64,000 nucleotides of DNA from Acidobacteriota bacterium (lineage in GTDB: Bacteria > Acidobacteriota > Blastocatellia > Pyrinomonadales > Pyrinomonadaceae), in assembly GCA_025463135.1 (NCBI GenBank), contig JAOAPY010000051.1, forward strand, positions 1 through 64,000, written 5' to 3'. Both the position numbers and the translations under genes were made by a program. The notes beneath the pieces were generated by a model. That model made no database searches. It saw only the letters and a list, made by a program, of their open reading frames with translations, and had not been told where the DNA came from. Below are positions 15,934 to 24,301 of the stretch, one piece after another (positions within the stretch are counted from its first letter, which is position 1; the number at the start of each line of letters is the position of its first letter).

Positions 15934-17121
15934 TTGCGTTTGATTGGTTTATTACTTTTATTTGCTTCGGTGCTGGTGTTTGCGCCAGTACCAAAGACCC
16001 ACGGTGAGGAGGTAGCATCTATCGCGGCGGCAAAGCTGCTGCCTGATCGGATTGGCGGGTTTGTTGCCTATGGTGCCTCGCGACCTGCCGCATTCTTCCG
16101 CAGCGGCGCTTTTAACGAAACCGGCGAGGCTACACGCGAATACCTCGCAGTCACCGGGGAACGCCTTTCCATTACACTGGTTTCCACAAAATCAGATTCG
16201 AGTGCTTATGCTCTGCTCACAAGCAAGGTAGGTTCTTACCCAAAATCCGCGGCAGCCGCTGGCGCCGACCCACAGATACTTAAAAGCGGGGCTGTGGGTA
16301 CCGCCAGTTATTTATTTCGCGATTGTCTCTTCTTTTACAAAGGTCCGGTCTACGTCGTCGTCGGTCAGATGGGTGAAAAAGGAAAGCACCTCGCTCCCAT
16401 AGAACCGTTGGCTCGCGGGTTCGCCGAGCTCCTGGATAAGGGCGAAGGAGAACTCCCCGCGCTCGTAAAGCATCTGCCTGACATTCCAGGCGCACCGCAA
16501 AACGTTAGGTATGCGGTAAACGCAGAATCACTGACCGACATCCTTCCCGATCAAACAGTCACGCAAAGTATTGGTTTCGAGGGTGGCACCGAAGTGGTAA
16601 CCGCCAGCTATGGATCGTCACAATTGGCCATCGCCGAATTCACGACGCCGCAACTGGCCAGTGAAAATGACTGGAATATTGGGGTTAAGATTCGAGAACT
16701 CTGGAGCCAGGGCAAGCCCGCACCGACAGCTTATCGACGCGTCGGCAATTACGCCGTGTTTGTCTTCAATGCGCCGAACGATCAAAGCGCAAATCAACTT
16801 ATCGATCAGGTCAAATACGAGCAGGTGGTCCAATGGCTTGGTGACAATCCGAACTGGCTAAAGGACGCCCAGCGCCAGTACACGGAAACGACACTCGGAG
16901 TGTTTGTGTCGGTGGTAAAAGCTTCTGGCGTGGCCGCCCTGGTTTGCTTTGGAATCGGAGGACTTGTGGGAGGATTACTGTTCGCGCGGCGACGAGCACA
17001 ACAGACAACGGCCGAGGCTTATTCTGATGCCGGCGGAATGATGCGCCTTAACCTTGATGAATTGAGTGCGGAACCGAGTGCGGCCAGGCTAATAGGATCA
17101 AAATCATCGGACAAACTTTGA
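15934..17121 (+). CDS. Exported DUF6599-like protein with C-terminal membrane anchor
   Basis: 395 residues starting at a TTG with AGGAG seven bases upstream. A signal peptide (about residues 1-24) is followed by a long alpha/beta region with LLPDRIGGFVAYGASRPA, GTASYLFRDCLFFYKGPVYVVV and FAELLDKG. A single membrane segment near 345-362 (SGVAALVCFGIGGLVGGLLFARRR) and a short cytoplasmic tail follow. The pattern recalls the acidobacterial DUF6599 proteins; this assignment is by memory of the family and not certain. Role unknown. Confidence 0.7.
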   Translation: MRLIGLLLLFASVLVFAPVPKTHGEEVASIAAAKLLPDRIGGFVAYGASRPAAFFRSGAFNETGEATREYLAVTGERLSITLVSTKSDSSAYALLTSKVGSYPKSAAAAGADPQILKSGAVGTASYLFRDCLFFYKGPVYVVVGQMGEKGKHLAPIEPLARGFAELLDKGEGELPALVKHLPDIPGAPQNVRYAVNAESLTDILPDQTVTQSIGFEGGTEVVTASYGSSQLAIAEFTTPQLASENDWNIGVKIRELWSQGKPAPTAYRRVGNYAVFVFNAPNDQSANQLIDQVKYEQVVQWLGDNPNWLKDAQRQYTETTLGVFVSVVKASGVAALVCFGIGGLVGGLLFARRRAQQTTAEAYSDAGGMMRLNLDELSAEPSAARLIGSKSSDKL

Positions 17122-17162
17122 TTTAGCATTTCGACGCGAACGCCCGACTGTCAGGCGGCGAA

Positions 17163-17222
17163 GTAGCACAGACTTCAGTCTGTGATTCGAGGGACAGCAC
17201 ACAGACTGAAAGACTGTGCCAC
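17163..17222. repeat. CAGACTTCAGTCTGTG inverted element, copy 1
   Basis: The arms gtagcacagacttcagtctg (from 17163) and cacagactgaaagactgtgc (from 17200) pair with few mismatches, and each arm is itself partly palindromic. A second copy is at 44917-44990 and a partial one at 8771-8790. Confidence 0.75.
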
Positions 17223-17273
17223 TCCATACGACAATCTGAATGAAGTTTGTCGGACCATCGGCGAACACAAAAA

Positions 17274-17338
17274 TGCGGACTGTTGGTCTTCCTGTGGGCT
17301 CCCCCGTGCCCGTTCAGGACGACAACCAACAGTCCGCA
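17274..17338. repeat. 14-bp inverted repeat
   Basis: tgcggactgttggt (17274-17287) and accaacagtccgca (17325-17338) are perfect reverse complements with a 37-base loop. Confidence 0.7.
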
Positions 17339-17819
17339 ATTTACTGACTCCTTAATTGCGAGCTCGCTTAGCTCCGTTCCCCCGAAAGAGCGCCGCCAGC
17401 TTTTTTTCAAGGTGAAAGGACGCCTCCCCCAAAGCTTCCTCTCACCGCAATCTCGGAGCCTGACCCGATTTACCCTTATGTTTACCCTTCTTGTTCTGGT
17501 TTGCCTTTGGCAATGAGCGTGCCACTTGGCACGGATAAAACTTGAGTGCCTACTCAAACCTTGGCGCGCCGAATTTCCTAAGAAATGCTAGTCGCCAACA
17601 AGCTTCACCTACTCGCCGATCCAGATCGCCGGCTCAGGGTCGTATTTCTTTCATACGTTGGCAGCAGTACACTCGCATCATAATCGCTCGCCCGGACCAC
17701 CTTAACAGCCTCCACTTCACGCTTCATCAACTCCGCGTCACACCTCATCAACCTTCCCGTTTAGATAGCGCACTTGTGCCCCGGTCTTGATTCAAATTTC
17801 GTCGAGCTTGGCTCACGGT

Positions 17820-18944
17820 CTAGGGCAAGTTGTCGACGAGTGCCTCAATATCTGCGGTCGTATTGTAGAGGTGTGGGGCGATCCGCAGCCGGCCGCTTCG
17901 GGGTGCGGTAATAATTTTTCTCTGCTTCAAATGACTGTAGAGCGCCATTGCCTCAAGGCCGCCCTTGTGACGCAGACACACTATCTGAGATTTCTCGCCA
18001 GCCAGTCTTGAGCTGACGATCTGGTAGCGCCTGCTATCCAATTTATCGCAGAGATAATCTGTTAGCTGCTCCAGATATGCGGCAATGCGCTCAACACCGG
18101 TGTCATTCAGCAGCCGCAAGCTAGCCTCCAGACCATAAAATAAAGCGGCAGGGCCGGTCCCTGTTTCCCAGGCCAACGCATCTGGCTTCCAGGGTTGATC
18201 AAAATTGCTCTGGTCCTCAGGGTCAGGCACGCTGATCCAGCCTACCAGAGTCGGCTCAATGCGTTCCCGCGCGCGATCAGAAAGGTAGAGAATGCCAATA
18301 CCCTCCGGCGTGAGGAGCCATTTGTGCGCAGCGCCGGCGGCGACGTCAATCAAATCATTGTCGACGTTTGTGGGGATCACGCCCAGTGCCTGGATGAAAT
18401 CGACAACCAAAAGAGCATCATGTGCCCGCGCTGCCTTACCCAAGCGTTCGAGATCGGCGCGAAAGCCCGAAGCAAATTGCACCTGACTGATGGCAACCAC
18501 ACGGGTTCTCTCGTCGATCAAGCGAATCATCTCATCAAGATCGATGCGACCCTCACGTTCTTCACACATCCGCACCTCGACGCCGAAGGAAGCGCGCAGA
18601 CGCAACCATGGGTACATGTTTGAAGGGAACTCGCGCCGAAAGGTTACGAGGTTGTCACCGGCACGCCAGCGCAGACCGTTGGCAACAGTTGAAAGTCCGT
18701 CTGAGGTATTGCGCATAAACGCAATTTGCTCAGGGCGTGCGCCGATCATGCCGGCCAGGAGTTTTCGCGCGCGCTCTTTTGTCGCTATCCGACTGCGAAA
18801 GTTGACTGAACCGTTGGTTGCTACGTCCTCGAGTTGTACCTGGATTGCCTGAATCGTCGGCGTCGGCGGCGGGGACACAGCTGCGTGATTCAAATAGACC
18901 GCGCGCTCCGTTATGGGAAAAAGCGAGCGCAGTTGAGTATTCAT
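17820..18944 (-). CDS. Class V aminotransferase family protein
   Basis: 374 residues. PLP-dependent fold type I enzyme of the cysteine desulfurase / isopenicillin-N-epimerase-like group: YLNHAAVSPPP near the start, VVDFIQALGVIP (Asp that contacts the pyridine nitrogen), and the Schiff-base Lys in GAAHKWLLTPEGIG. It lacks an obvious catalytic Cys loop of desulfurases. Substrate unknown. It starts nine bases after the 180-residue unknown protein and is third in a tight operon with the asparaginase. Confidence 0.88.
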   Translation of the reverse strand: MNTQLRSLFPITERAVYLNHAAVSPPPTPTIQAIQVQLEDVATNGSVNFRSRIATKERARKLLAGMIGARPEQIAFMRNTSDGLSTVANGLRWRAGDNLVTFRREFPSNMYPWLRLRASFGVEVRMCEEREGRIDLDEMIRLIDERTRVVAISQVQFASGFRADLERLGKAARAHDALLVVDFIQALGVIPTNVDNDLIDVAAGAAHKWLLTPEGIGILYLSDRARERIEPTLVGWISVPDPEDQSNFDQPWKPDALAWETGTGPAALFYGLEASLRLLNDTGVERIAAYLEQLTDYLCDKLDSRRYQIVSSRLAGEKSQIVCLRHKGGLEAMALYSHLKQRKIITAPRSGRLRIAPHLYNTTADIEALVDNLP

Positions 18945-18953
18945 AAGATTGGT

Positions 18954-19496
18954 TTACGGCGCGAAAGGCCGCCCGTAAAATTCCTTGTAGAGCCAGCCCA
19001 GCACCCTTGCTTCTGCCGAACAGAGCGTCTCGATCCAACAGTTGAATAGAAACTCTGCTCGCTCGCGCGCTGCTGGTATTTTGGCAGCTTCATTTACCGT
19101 GGACGCAGAGCCGGCCAAGTCCAATCCGTAAGCCTCAGAGATGGTTTCATTGGTTCTGGAGGCGGAATCGAGAGCGTTAAGCAATTGTGCAATCCAGGAA
19201 TGAAGTCCGCTTTCAGTGGCATTCTCGGACAGCGCCTGAATAATTCCGATGGCCAGACGATCTTCAGCGCGATTGAAGAGAAACACTTCTTCGCCGGCCA
19301 GACGGCTCTGGCTTTGCTTCCATTGAAAGACTTCTTCGACCCGCGCATGCTTGACGATCGCAACCCGCTGGTCGTAATCCAGAAACCATTGAATAACATC
19401 GGGGACGGAGTCGACATCAACGCGACCCTGCGAGTCTCGTCGCAGTGGCGGCTGGTTTCCGGCGGCACTCTCATCGATGGATTGTGGGACTGACAT
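18954..19496 (-). CDS. Conserved-looking protein of unknown function
   Basis: 180 residues, no signal peptide, mostly helical by composition. It includes DVIQWFLDYDQRVAIVKHARVEEVFQWKQ and GLHSWIAQLLNALDSA. Not recognised. It lies 15 bases after the asparaginase stop and 9 bases before the aminotransferase start, so it is very probably translated as part of that operon and may act with those enzymes. Confidence 0.7.
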   Translation of the reverse strand: MSVPQSIDESAAGNQPPLRRDSQGRVDVDSVPDVIQWFLDYDQRVAIVKHARVEEVFQWKQSQSRLAGEEVFLFNRAEDRLAIGIIQALSENATESGLHSWIAQLLNALDSASRTNETISEAYGLDLAGSASTVNEAAKIPAARERAEFLFNCWIETLCSAEARVLGWLYKEFYGRPFAP

Positions 19497-19511
19497 TCTA
19501 AGTTTTCCTGA

Positions 19512-20600
19512 TTAGACGCCGGCGAGCTGCAAAGCAAAGACGGGTCTCACTTCGCCAACCACATCACCGCGGCGATTGGTCACTGGGACGCGCGCAAAAC
19601 GAGCGACCGCTTTGAGAGAGTCACCCGCCAACACACCGAGTTGCCTGAGGGCTTCGATCACGACGGTTGGCCGCGCGCGCTGGTCGTCGCCATCTTCAAT
19701 CTTGAGGGCCAGACCAAGACCGTCGGGCCATTCTGCACAGGGCAACACGCCCACGGTGTAGACGCCTTCGGCGCCGACCTTGGAAATCAATCGTCCGCCG
19801 GCCGCGCGCATCATTTCGGTGTCCAGTCTGTCAATTGTTCCGCCAATGATCTCAGGGTGATTGATCATGGCGGTACTGATACGCTTACAGACTACCCTCG
19901 TTGGTTCGTCAAAATCGTGGGGCATTAGCAGGCGGGCGTACATCAGGGCCATTGCCTGGACCGCCATGCCAAACACCGGTACACCGCACCCGTCCACTCC
20001 CAACGCAAGTTCCTTTATCGAACAATTCGAGAAGCGGGCTACCGATTCCTGAATCGCTATTTGAACAGGATTATCGGGACTATCGTAACTTTCAGAGGGT
20101 GCGCCCAAGTGTAACGCAAGGGCCAGCATTCCGGCATGTTTGCCCGAACAATTGTTTTGCAGCACATTCGGCGCTCGGCCCTGTTCGCGCAGGCGGCGCG
20201 TTTCTGCCGCGCTGAACGGCTCGTGCGTGCCACACTTCAAAGCCTCTGGCGGCAGGTTGATCTTTTTCAACATCGACCGCGCCAGCTCGGTGTGAATCGG
20301 TTCGCCGCTGTGCGAAGCGCAAGCGAGGGCGATTTCTGCTTCGGTAAAGCCGAAACGATCCGCAGCTCCTGAGGCAACCAAAGGAATCGCCTGGAATGGC
20401 TTTGCGGATGAGCGCAAATAAGTGATCGCTGCCGGTGTTCCAAGACTGGCAATCAGCTTTCCGGTGCCGTCGACCGCGGCCACATGACCTCGGTGACGCG
20501 ACTCGGTAATTGTGCCGCGCCTGACCTCAACCAGCGGAGCGGATACTGCGACTTCACGGTCTTGTTCCTTGAACGATGCGGACTCTAGCGACGGCTGCAT
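19512..20600 (-). CDS. Type II (ReAV-like) L-asparaginase
   Basis: 362 residues from ATG 20598-20600, with AGAGG upstream; a longer frame to 20717 crosses repeat DNA. It belongs to the Asparaginase_II family, unrelated to the classical AnsA/AnsB type. The family's residues are all visible: Ser-x2-Lys in LRSSAKPF, the second Ser in ASHSGEP, the zinc-site Cys/Lys in NNCSGKHAG, and the second zinc Cys in GVDGCGVPVF. It would hydrolyse asparagine to aspartate and ammonia in the cytoplasm. First gene of a three-gene operon. Confidence 0.92.
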   Translation of the reverse strand: MQPSLESASFKEQDREVAVSAPLVEVRRGTITESRHRGHVAAVDGTGKLIASLGTPAAITYLRSSAKPFQAIPLVASGAADRFGFTEAEIALACASHSGEPIHTELARSMLKKINLPPEALKCGTHEPFSAAETRRLREQGRAPNVLQNNCSGKHAGMLALALHLGAPSESYDSPDNPVQIAIQESVARFSNCSIKELALGVDGCGVPVFGMAVQAMALMYARLLMPHDFDEPTRVVCKRISTAMINHPEIIGGTIDRLDTEMMRAAGGRLISKVGAEGVYTVGVLPCAEWPDGLGLALKIEDGDDQRARPTVVIEALRQLGVLAGDSLKAVARFARVPVTNRRGDVVGEVRPVFALQLAGV

Positions 20601-20704
20601 GCAGACCTCTTGAATCAGATAGAAAGCGAATTCGCATCTTAACATTCCAGCATAAGCAGTGCGAAGAACGCCGGCGCCAAATGGTAGTGACCTATTTTGC
20701 TGTG

Positions 20705-20792
20705 CTCCCCTCCCCACTGCGTTGGGAGGGCGGGGGGTTAATAAGCGCGTACCACCCTCTCCCCTAACCCGTCTCCGCTTGCGGAGAGGGGG
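20705..20792. repeat. GC-rich CTCTCC/GGAGAG palindromic element
   Basis: Contains two imperfect hairpins, one around cctccccactgcgttgggagg and one around ctctcc...tccgcttgcggagaggggg. It lies upstream of the asparaginase start and resembles widespread bacterial CTCTCC intergenic repeats. Confidence 0.5.
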
Positions 20793-20821
20793 ATAAAATC
20801 AAAATGAGGCCAGTACCCACT

Positions 20822-20857
20822 AAATAAAAAGGGCAAAAGGTCAAACGCCTTTTGCCC
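20822..20857 (-). terminator. Terminator reading away from the asparaginase operon promoter region
   Basis: On the minus strand, GGGCAAAAGG, seven bases and CCTTTTGCCC are followed by TTTTTATTTA (20830-20822). It lies 31 bases after the stop of the 3D-domain gene (20888) and ends that transcript. Confidence 0.85.
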
Positions 20858-20887
20858 TGCACATCAATTTGCCTCTTTGACTTATCG

Positions 20888-21490
20888 TTAACGATGTTTG
20901 CGCAACAAGTTTCGCTTCGGGCCGTAGCTCAAAACGGTAAGTTTGACCAACCGTCTGCCAAAGCGCATCGCCTCGCGACTGGTTGGCGTCCAGATGTCGA
21001 TTCGTTTGCCACGGACTGAGCCACCGGTATCAGCCACAAGGTAATCACCGCTGTATGGTCCGGCCTCCAGCCTGACTCGCGTGCCAAGCGGTAAAAAACT
21101 CGGGTCAGCGGCAATCAAGCCTTTGCTCACTCGTATCCCACTGGCGGTTCGTCCGTTAAGACTGTACGCCGTTGCCGTGTAATGCACCGGCGCTGTAACC
21201 GGCTCCAGACGCGCCTCGTTGCTATTGGCAAGACCACCGGCGGGATCGGTAGCTTCGACTACCACGCCACTGAGAGTCGCGGTTTTATTTGAGGCAGTCG
21301 TAGCCGCGGAAATCGGAGTCTCGGGACTGACGGGTGACGACTTCACGTCCGATTTGACCGAGACCATCTGTTTCTGCTGCTGGGTGAGTGGCAGCGTTGT
21401 TTCTGCCACCGAGGGTGTTGCTGAAAGTATGAAGGAACTTGCAAGTAAAGCTACGGCAACGGCCGCGCTACCGCCAAAAAGGGATTTCAT
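20888..21490 (-). CDS. Exported 3D-domain protein (RlpA/MltA-like wall protein)
   Basis: 200 residues. A signal peptide (to about residue 30, VAETT) is followed by a linker of ~75 residues rich in Thr/Ser/Ala and a C-terminal 3D domain: YTATAYSLNGRTASG, GLIAADPSFLPLGTRV and YLVADTGGSVRGKRIDIW, with the conserved Asp residues in place. Such domains form the double-psi beta-barrel of MltA-type glycan-cleaving enzymes. It probably acts on peptidoglycan in the periplasm. A structured leader precedes it. Confidence 0.88.
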   Translation of the reverse strand: MKSLFGGSAAVAVALLASSFILSATPSVAETTLPLTQQQKQMVSVKSDVKSSPVSPETPISAATTASNKTATLSGVVVEATDPAGGLANSNEARLEPVTAPVHYTATAYSLNGRTASGIRVSKGLIAADPSFLPLGTRVRLEAGPYSGDYLVADTGGSVRGKRIDIWTPTSREAMRFGRRLVKLTVLSYGPKRNLLRKHR

Positions 21491-21650
21491 TCTGCTCGGG
21501 TCTCCGTCCGAAGTTCTGGGTCAAACTTGCAGCGGCGCTACGCGCGAGTTCGGTTCGGTTCCGAAAACTCGACCTCCGGCTCTAGGAGTCAGGCATGACG
21601 TCAGCCGGAGTGGGGTTGCATCCTTGATGCGGTGCGCTGAAAGATCTGGT
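21491..21650 (-). promoter_or_regulatory. Candidate structured 5' leader of the 3D-domain gene
   Basis: Read on the minus strand, the 160 bases before the ATG can fold into an 8-bp stem CTCCGGCT/AGCCGGAG enclosing GTCA-TGCC-TGAC, then a GAGTT/AACTC hairpin, then CGCGCGTAGCGCC. Wall-hydrolase genes with such leaders are often under c-di-AMP (ydaO-type) riboswitches. I see only weak resemblance to that consensus, so the class is left open. Confidence 0.3.
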
Positions 21651-21653
21651 CTT

Positions 21654-21688
21654 ACAAACAAAAACAAGCGAGTGTAATGCCCGCTTGT
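21654..21688 (-). terminator. Intrinsic terminator, minus strand
   Basis: ACAAGCG (21688-21682) pairs with CGCTTGT (21670-21664), followed by TTTTTGTTTG. It may end the amidotransferase transcript (stop at 21947). The 258 bases between hold nothing else recognisable. Confidence 0.65.
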
Positions 21689-21946
21689 TTCGTGAAGGAG
21701 GCTAGCACCCGACCCTTTGACGTGTCCAGGCGTGAGTGTGTGATTCAGAGGAGTCTAGACGGATTTGGCGAATCAACTGTTGAAATATTTAGAGTTAAGG
21801 GAACGTAATCTTTCTCTTACAAAGGTGTTGCAGGGCCAAAATCAGTTATAGATAGGCCTTGGAGGCTTGCTGGCAGTTCCTCAGCTTCGTCGCGGTGCAA
21901 ATGCATTGGGAGAAATCTTCGACACCTCAATACAGTCCGCAGGCGC

Positions 21947-22585
21947 TCAACTCAAGTCGAGGAAGTTCTCGATGACCAGCCGACCTTGAGGATGAACTTC
22001 ATCAAACAGTTCAGGATGAAATTGAACGCCGAACAGTGGCATTGATTCATGCTGCATTGCCTGAATCGCACAGGTGTCGTTGAAGGCGGTGCGTCGAAAA
22101 CCCGGTGGTAGTTCCTTCACTTCGTCGCAGTGAGAGTGCCAGACGGTGAAGGTGCTCGGCAGCTTTCGAAAAAGCACTTCGCTGTCGCCCTCAACCGGCA
22201 AAGTCTGAACCGGAAGAAAGCCGCGTTCTCGCTTTGCGCCGTTGTAACCCTCGCCCGGCGTGAGCCGTTCCATCAATCCCACCGCAGCGCCAAAGGCCAG
22301 CCCCATCTGCTGGTGGCCGCCGCAAACACCCAGGATAGGAATGGGGGCTTTGCGGATGACATCGTACAAACCTGCCAGCGACTCGGGGGCGTACATTTCC
22401 CAGGGGTGGCTTTGGCCGCTGAGGATAATGTGTGAAGGGGAAAGCACGTCAAGACGCGAAAGCGAAACTTTATGAAAGGGTTCGACGAGAATCTTGAGGT
22501 CGGGTTTAACTCTTTCCAGCGCACTCTTGATCTCCCGCGGACTGGCTCCCTGGCCATCGATGGTATTGTCAACGAGATAAATCAT
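21947..22585 (-). CDS. Class I glutamine amidotransferase-domain protein
   Basis: 212 residues, a single GATase1 domain. The nucleophile is the Cys of ILGVCGGHQQMG (near residue 88), and the His/Glu pair is in FGVQFHPELFDEV. An oxyanion Gly lies in HIILSGQSHPW. It would hydrolyse glutamine and pass ammonia to a synthase partner, or act as a peptidase-like GATase; the partner is not adjacent, so its pathway is unknown. Its ATG is separated by about ten bases from a heptanucleotide array that forms its upstream region. Confidence 0.85.
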   Translation of the reverse strand: MIYLVDNTIDGQGASPREIKSALERVKPDLKILVEPFHKVSLSRLDVLSPSHIILSGQSHPWEMYAPESLAGLYDVIRKAPIPILGVCGGHQQMGLAFGAAVGLMERLTPGEGYNGAKRERGFLPVQTLPVEGDSEVLFRKLPSTFTVWHSHCDEVKELPPGFRRTAFNDTCAIQAMQHESMPLFGVQFHPELFDEVHPQGRLVIENFLDLS

Positions 22586-22595
22586 AGGACAGAGG

Positions 22596-22679
22596 TCAGT
22601 TGTCTGTTGTCTGTTGTCAGTTGTCAGTTGTCAGTTGTCAGTTGTTAGTTGTTAGTTGTTAGTTGTTAGTTGTTAGTTG
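22596..22679. repeat. Heptanucleotide tandem array, 12 units
   Basis: Twelve uninterrupted 7-bp units: one tcagttg, two tctgttg, four tcagttg and five ttagttg, in that order. It separates the propeller gene from the amidotransferase gene and runs over the last codons and TAA stop (22666-22668) of the former. Confidence 0.95.
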
Positions 22680-24072
22680 GTGACACGGGAGGTGCCTTTG
22701 GTAGTGTGACTGGCCGGTTCGGTACCGCTCGTTTCTTCTTCTTTCTGCCTACTGCCTTCTGCCTACTGCCTACTGCTTTCTCCTGCTTCCCGCCTTCTGC
22801 TTCCTGCCGACTCTTCCCCATCCCCAGGCAATAAAGCTTACCATTAAAGGCGCCAATATAAATCCTTCCGTCAGCCACAGCCGGTGTGGAATTGATGTTG
22901 TCGCCAATCTTGATATCAGAGATCAGCTTGCCATCATCGGCGGAAATGAGATTGATCCAGCCGGCCTTATCGCCAAAAACCACGCGACCGTCGACAACCG
23001 GCGAGCTTCCCCAAATCGGTCCGTGCGCTTTGTAACGCCAGATCAGTTCACCCTTGTCGGCAGTAAGGCAATGCAGATAGCCGTTACCGGCGCCAATATA
23101 AATCCTGCCTTTGTAAAAAATGGGGCTGGCCCAGATACCTTTGGTCTCGCTACCGTGGCCGAGCCGCGCACCCTCGGTAACATAATTCCATACCAATTCG
23201 CCCGTCTCTTGTTTGTAGGCGCGCACGACGCCATCTTCCGCCGCGGTGTAAACCAATCCGTTTACGACCGCGGGTGTTGAATCCGAATCGGCGCCGATCT
23301 TCGCTTTCCAGATTATTTTTCCGTCTGCGGCATTGAGACAGAACAGTTCAAAGTTTTCGGTGCTGAGATAAACGCGCCCATCCCTGTAAGTGACGCTTCC
23401 CTCAATCGAGCCCACACCCGCGGTCTTGTAGACAAGTTTTCCATCATTCAAACTCAAACAGTAGAAGTTTCGATCCTCACCACCAAAATACACTCGCTCA
23501 CCCACCACAGCGACAGAGCCATCGACTTCGAAACCTGTTTCATAATCCCAAATAAGGCTGCCGTCTTTCTTGTTCACGCAGTAGACGTGATGGTCCAGGC
23601 CGCTCGCGATTATCTTGTCCCCCACGATAGTAGGCGTCGCTTTGAAACTATCTTTGGCTTTGAACTTCCAGATCAGATTGCCATCGGCCCTGTTGAAGGC
23701 GTAGGTGTTGCCGTCGGCCGAAGGAAAATAAACTCGGTCACCTTCGACCGAGGGTTGTCCGGGCCAGGAAGTGCCGCCCCACGGGTCCTTATGCAAGCGG
23801 CCGCTGATTGAACTGGTTTTGTACTCCCAGACGATTTCGAGCTGACCGTCTTTCCAGGGACCTGTCCCGTAAAAATCGCGCGACGGATTTCCCAGCCAAG
23901 TCGCTATCAATGAAGGGGCTGGTTTCGCGGCGACAACAGGAGGCTTGGGATCCGGCTCACCTTTGGTAACCCTGGTGCAGGCGAAAAATCCGGGGGCCGC
24001 AACGAGCAACCCGAGCAGGATGATTTGACGGTAGGATTGCCGAACAGATGCAGGGGGTTTGGGAGAACTCAT
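22666..24072 (-). CDS. PQQ-type beta-propeller lipoprotein
   Basis: 468 residues from ATG 24070-24072 (MSSPKPPASVRQSYRQ), with TGGAG 13 bases upstream; a TTG at 24117 is less likely. A hydrophobic stretch ends in GFFACT, a lipobox-like Cys, so it is probably membrane-anchored. At least seven PQQ/BamB-like blades follow (DGNLIWKFKAKDSF, DGSLIWDYETGF, DGKIIWKAKIGAD, TGELVWNYV, KGELIWRYKAHG). Likely a periplasmic scaffold or BamB-like protein; enzyme activity is not indicated. The last ~45 residues are a Lys/Arg/Gln-rich tail encoded by a heptamer repeat and end inside a second heptamer array. Confidence 0.85.
   Translation of the reverse strand: MSSPKPPASVRQSYRQIILLGLLVAAPGFFACTRVTKGEPDPKPPVVAAKPAPSLIATWLGNPSRDFYGTGPWKDGQLEIVWEYKTSSISGRLHKDPWGGTSWPGQPSVEGDRVYFPSADGNTYAFNRADGNLIWKFKAKDSFKATPTIVGDKIIASGLDHHVYCVNKKDGSLIWDYETGFEVDGSVAVVGERVYFGGEDRNFYCLSLNDGKLVYKTAGVGSIEGSVTYRDGRVYLSTENFELFCLNAADGKIIWKAKIGADSDSTPAVVNGLVYTAAEDGVVRAYKQETGELVWNYVTEGARLGHGSETKGIWASPIFYKGRIYIGAGNGYLHCLTADKGELIWRYKAHGPIWGSSPVVDGRVVFGDKAGWINLISADDGKLISDIKIGDNINSTPAVADGRIYIGAFNGKLYCLGMGKSRQEAEGGKQEKAVGSRQKAVGRKKKKRAVPNRPVTLPKAPPVSPTNN
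22743..22784. repeat. Coding heptanucleotide array
   Basis: Six 7-bp words in a row (ttctgcc, tactgcc, ttctgcc, tactgcc, tactgct, ttctcct), followed by degenerate ones to about 22812. Read on the minus strand they encode the AVGSRQKAVGRK tail of the propeller protein, a 7-residue period from 21 bases. Confidence 0.9.
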
Positions 24073-24228
24073 TTGCTTCGAACTCCAGAGGGATTTGGGG
24101 GCGCTGTCTTTTGCCAAAGATGAAGCAAGAACGCCGTAGCGGGTATGCCCTTCAGCGCGAACAGAATACCTTAAGTCGCGAGATCCAGTCCAAAACTCAG
24201 TCGATACGATACTGTCTTAATTTGGAGT

Positions 24229-24246
24229 GCGGTGACCCGTCACCGC
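24229..24246. repeat. Short palindrome GCGGTGAC-GTCACCGC
   Basis: An 8-bp perfect stem around two bases, in the 184-base gap between the propeller gene and dapF. It looks like a small dispersed palindrome, with no T-run next to it. Confidence 0.5.
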
Positions 24247-24301
24247 TTTGGTCGGTGCGACCTGTCGCAGCAACCGTTCCTTAGAGAGGCTTACGCATCC
24301 G

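Larger units (their letters stand above)
17122..17819. other. Gene-free region with two palindromes
   Basis: No convincing gene: the open frames on both strands are compositionally poor and lack ribosome sites. Two inverted repeats (17163-17222 and 17274-17338) and a small perfect hairpin at 17518-17533 (cgtgcc, four bases, ggcacg) are present. No tRNA, RNase P, tmRNA or 6S motifs were recognised. Confidence 0.55.

Noticed and set aside
17247-17516. An 89-codon frame in the long gap
   Set aside because: Crosses an inverted repeat, lacks a ribosome site and has no recognisable features.
22596-22679. CRISPR-like array
   Set aside because: Units are 7 bp, contiguous and without spacers, so it is a minisatellite.
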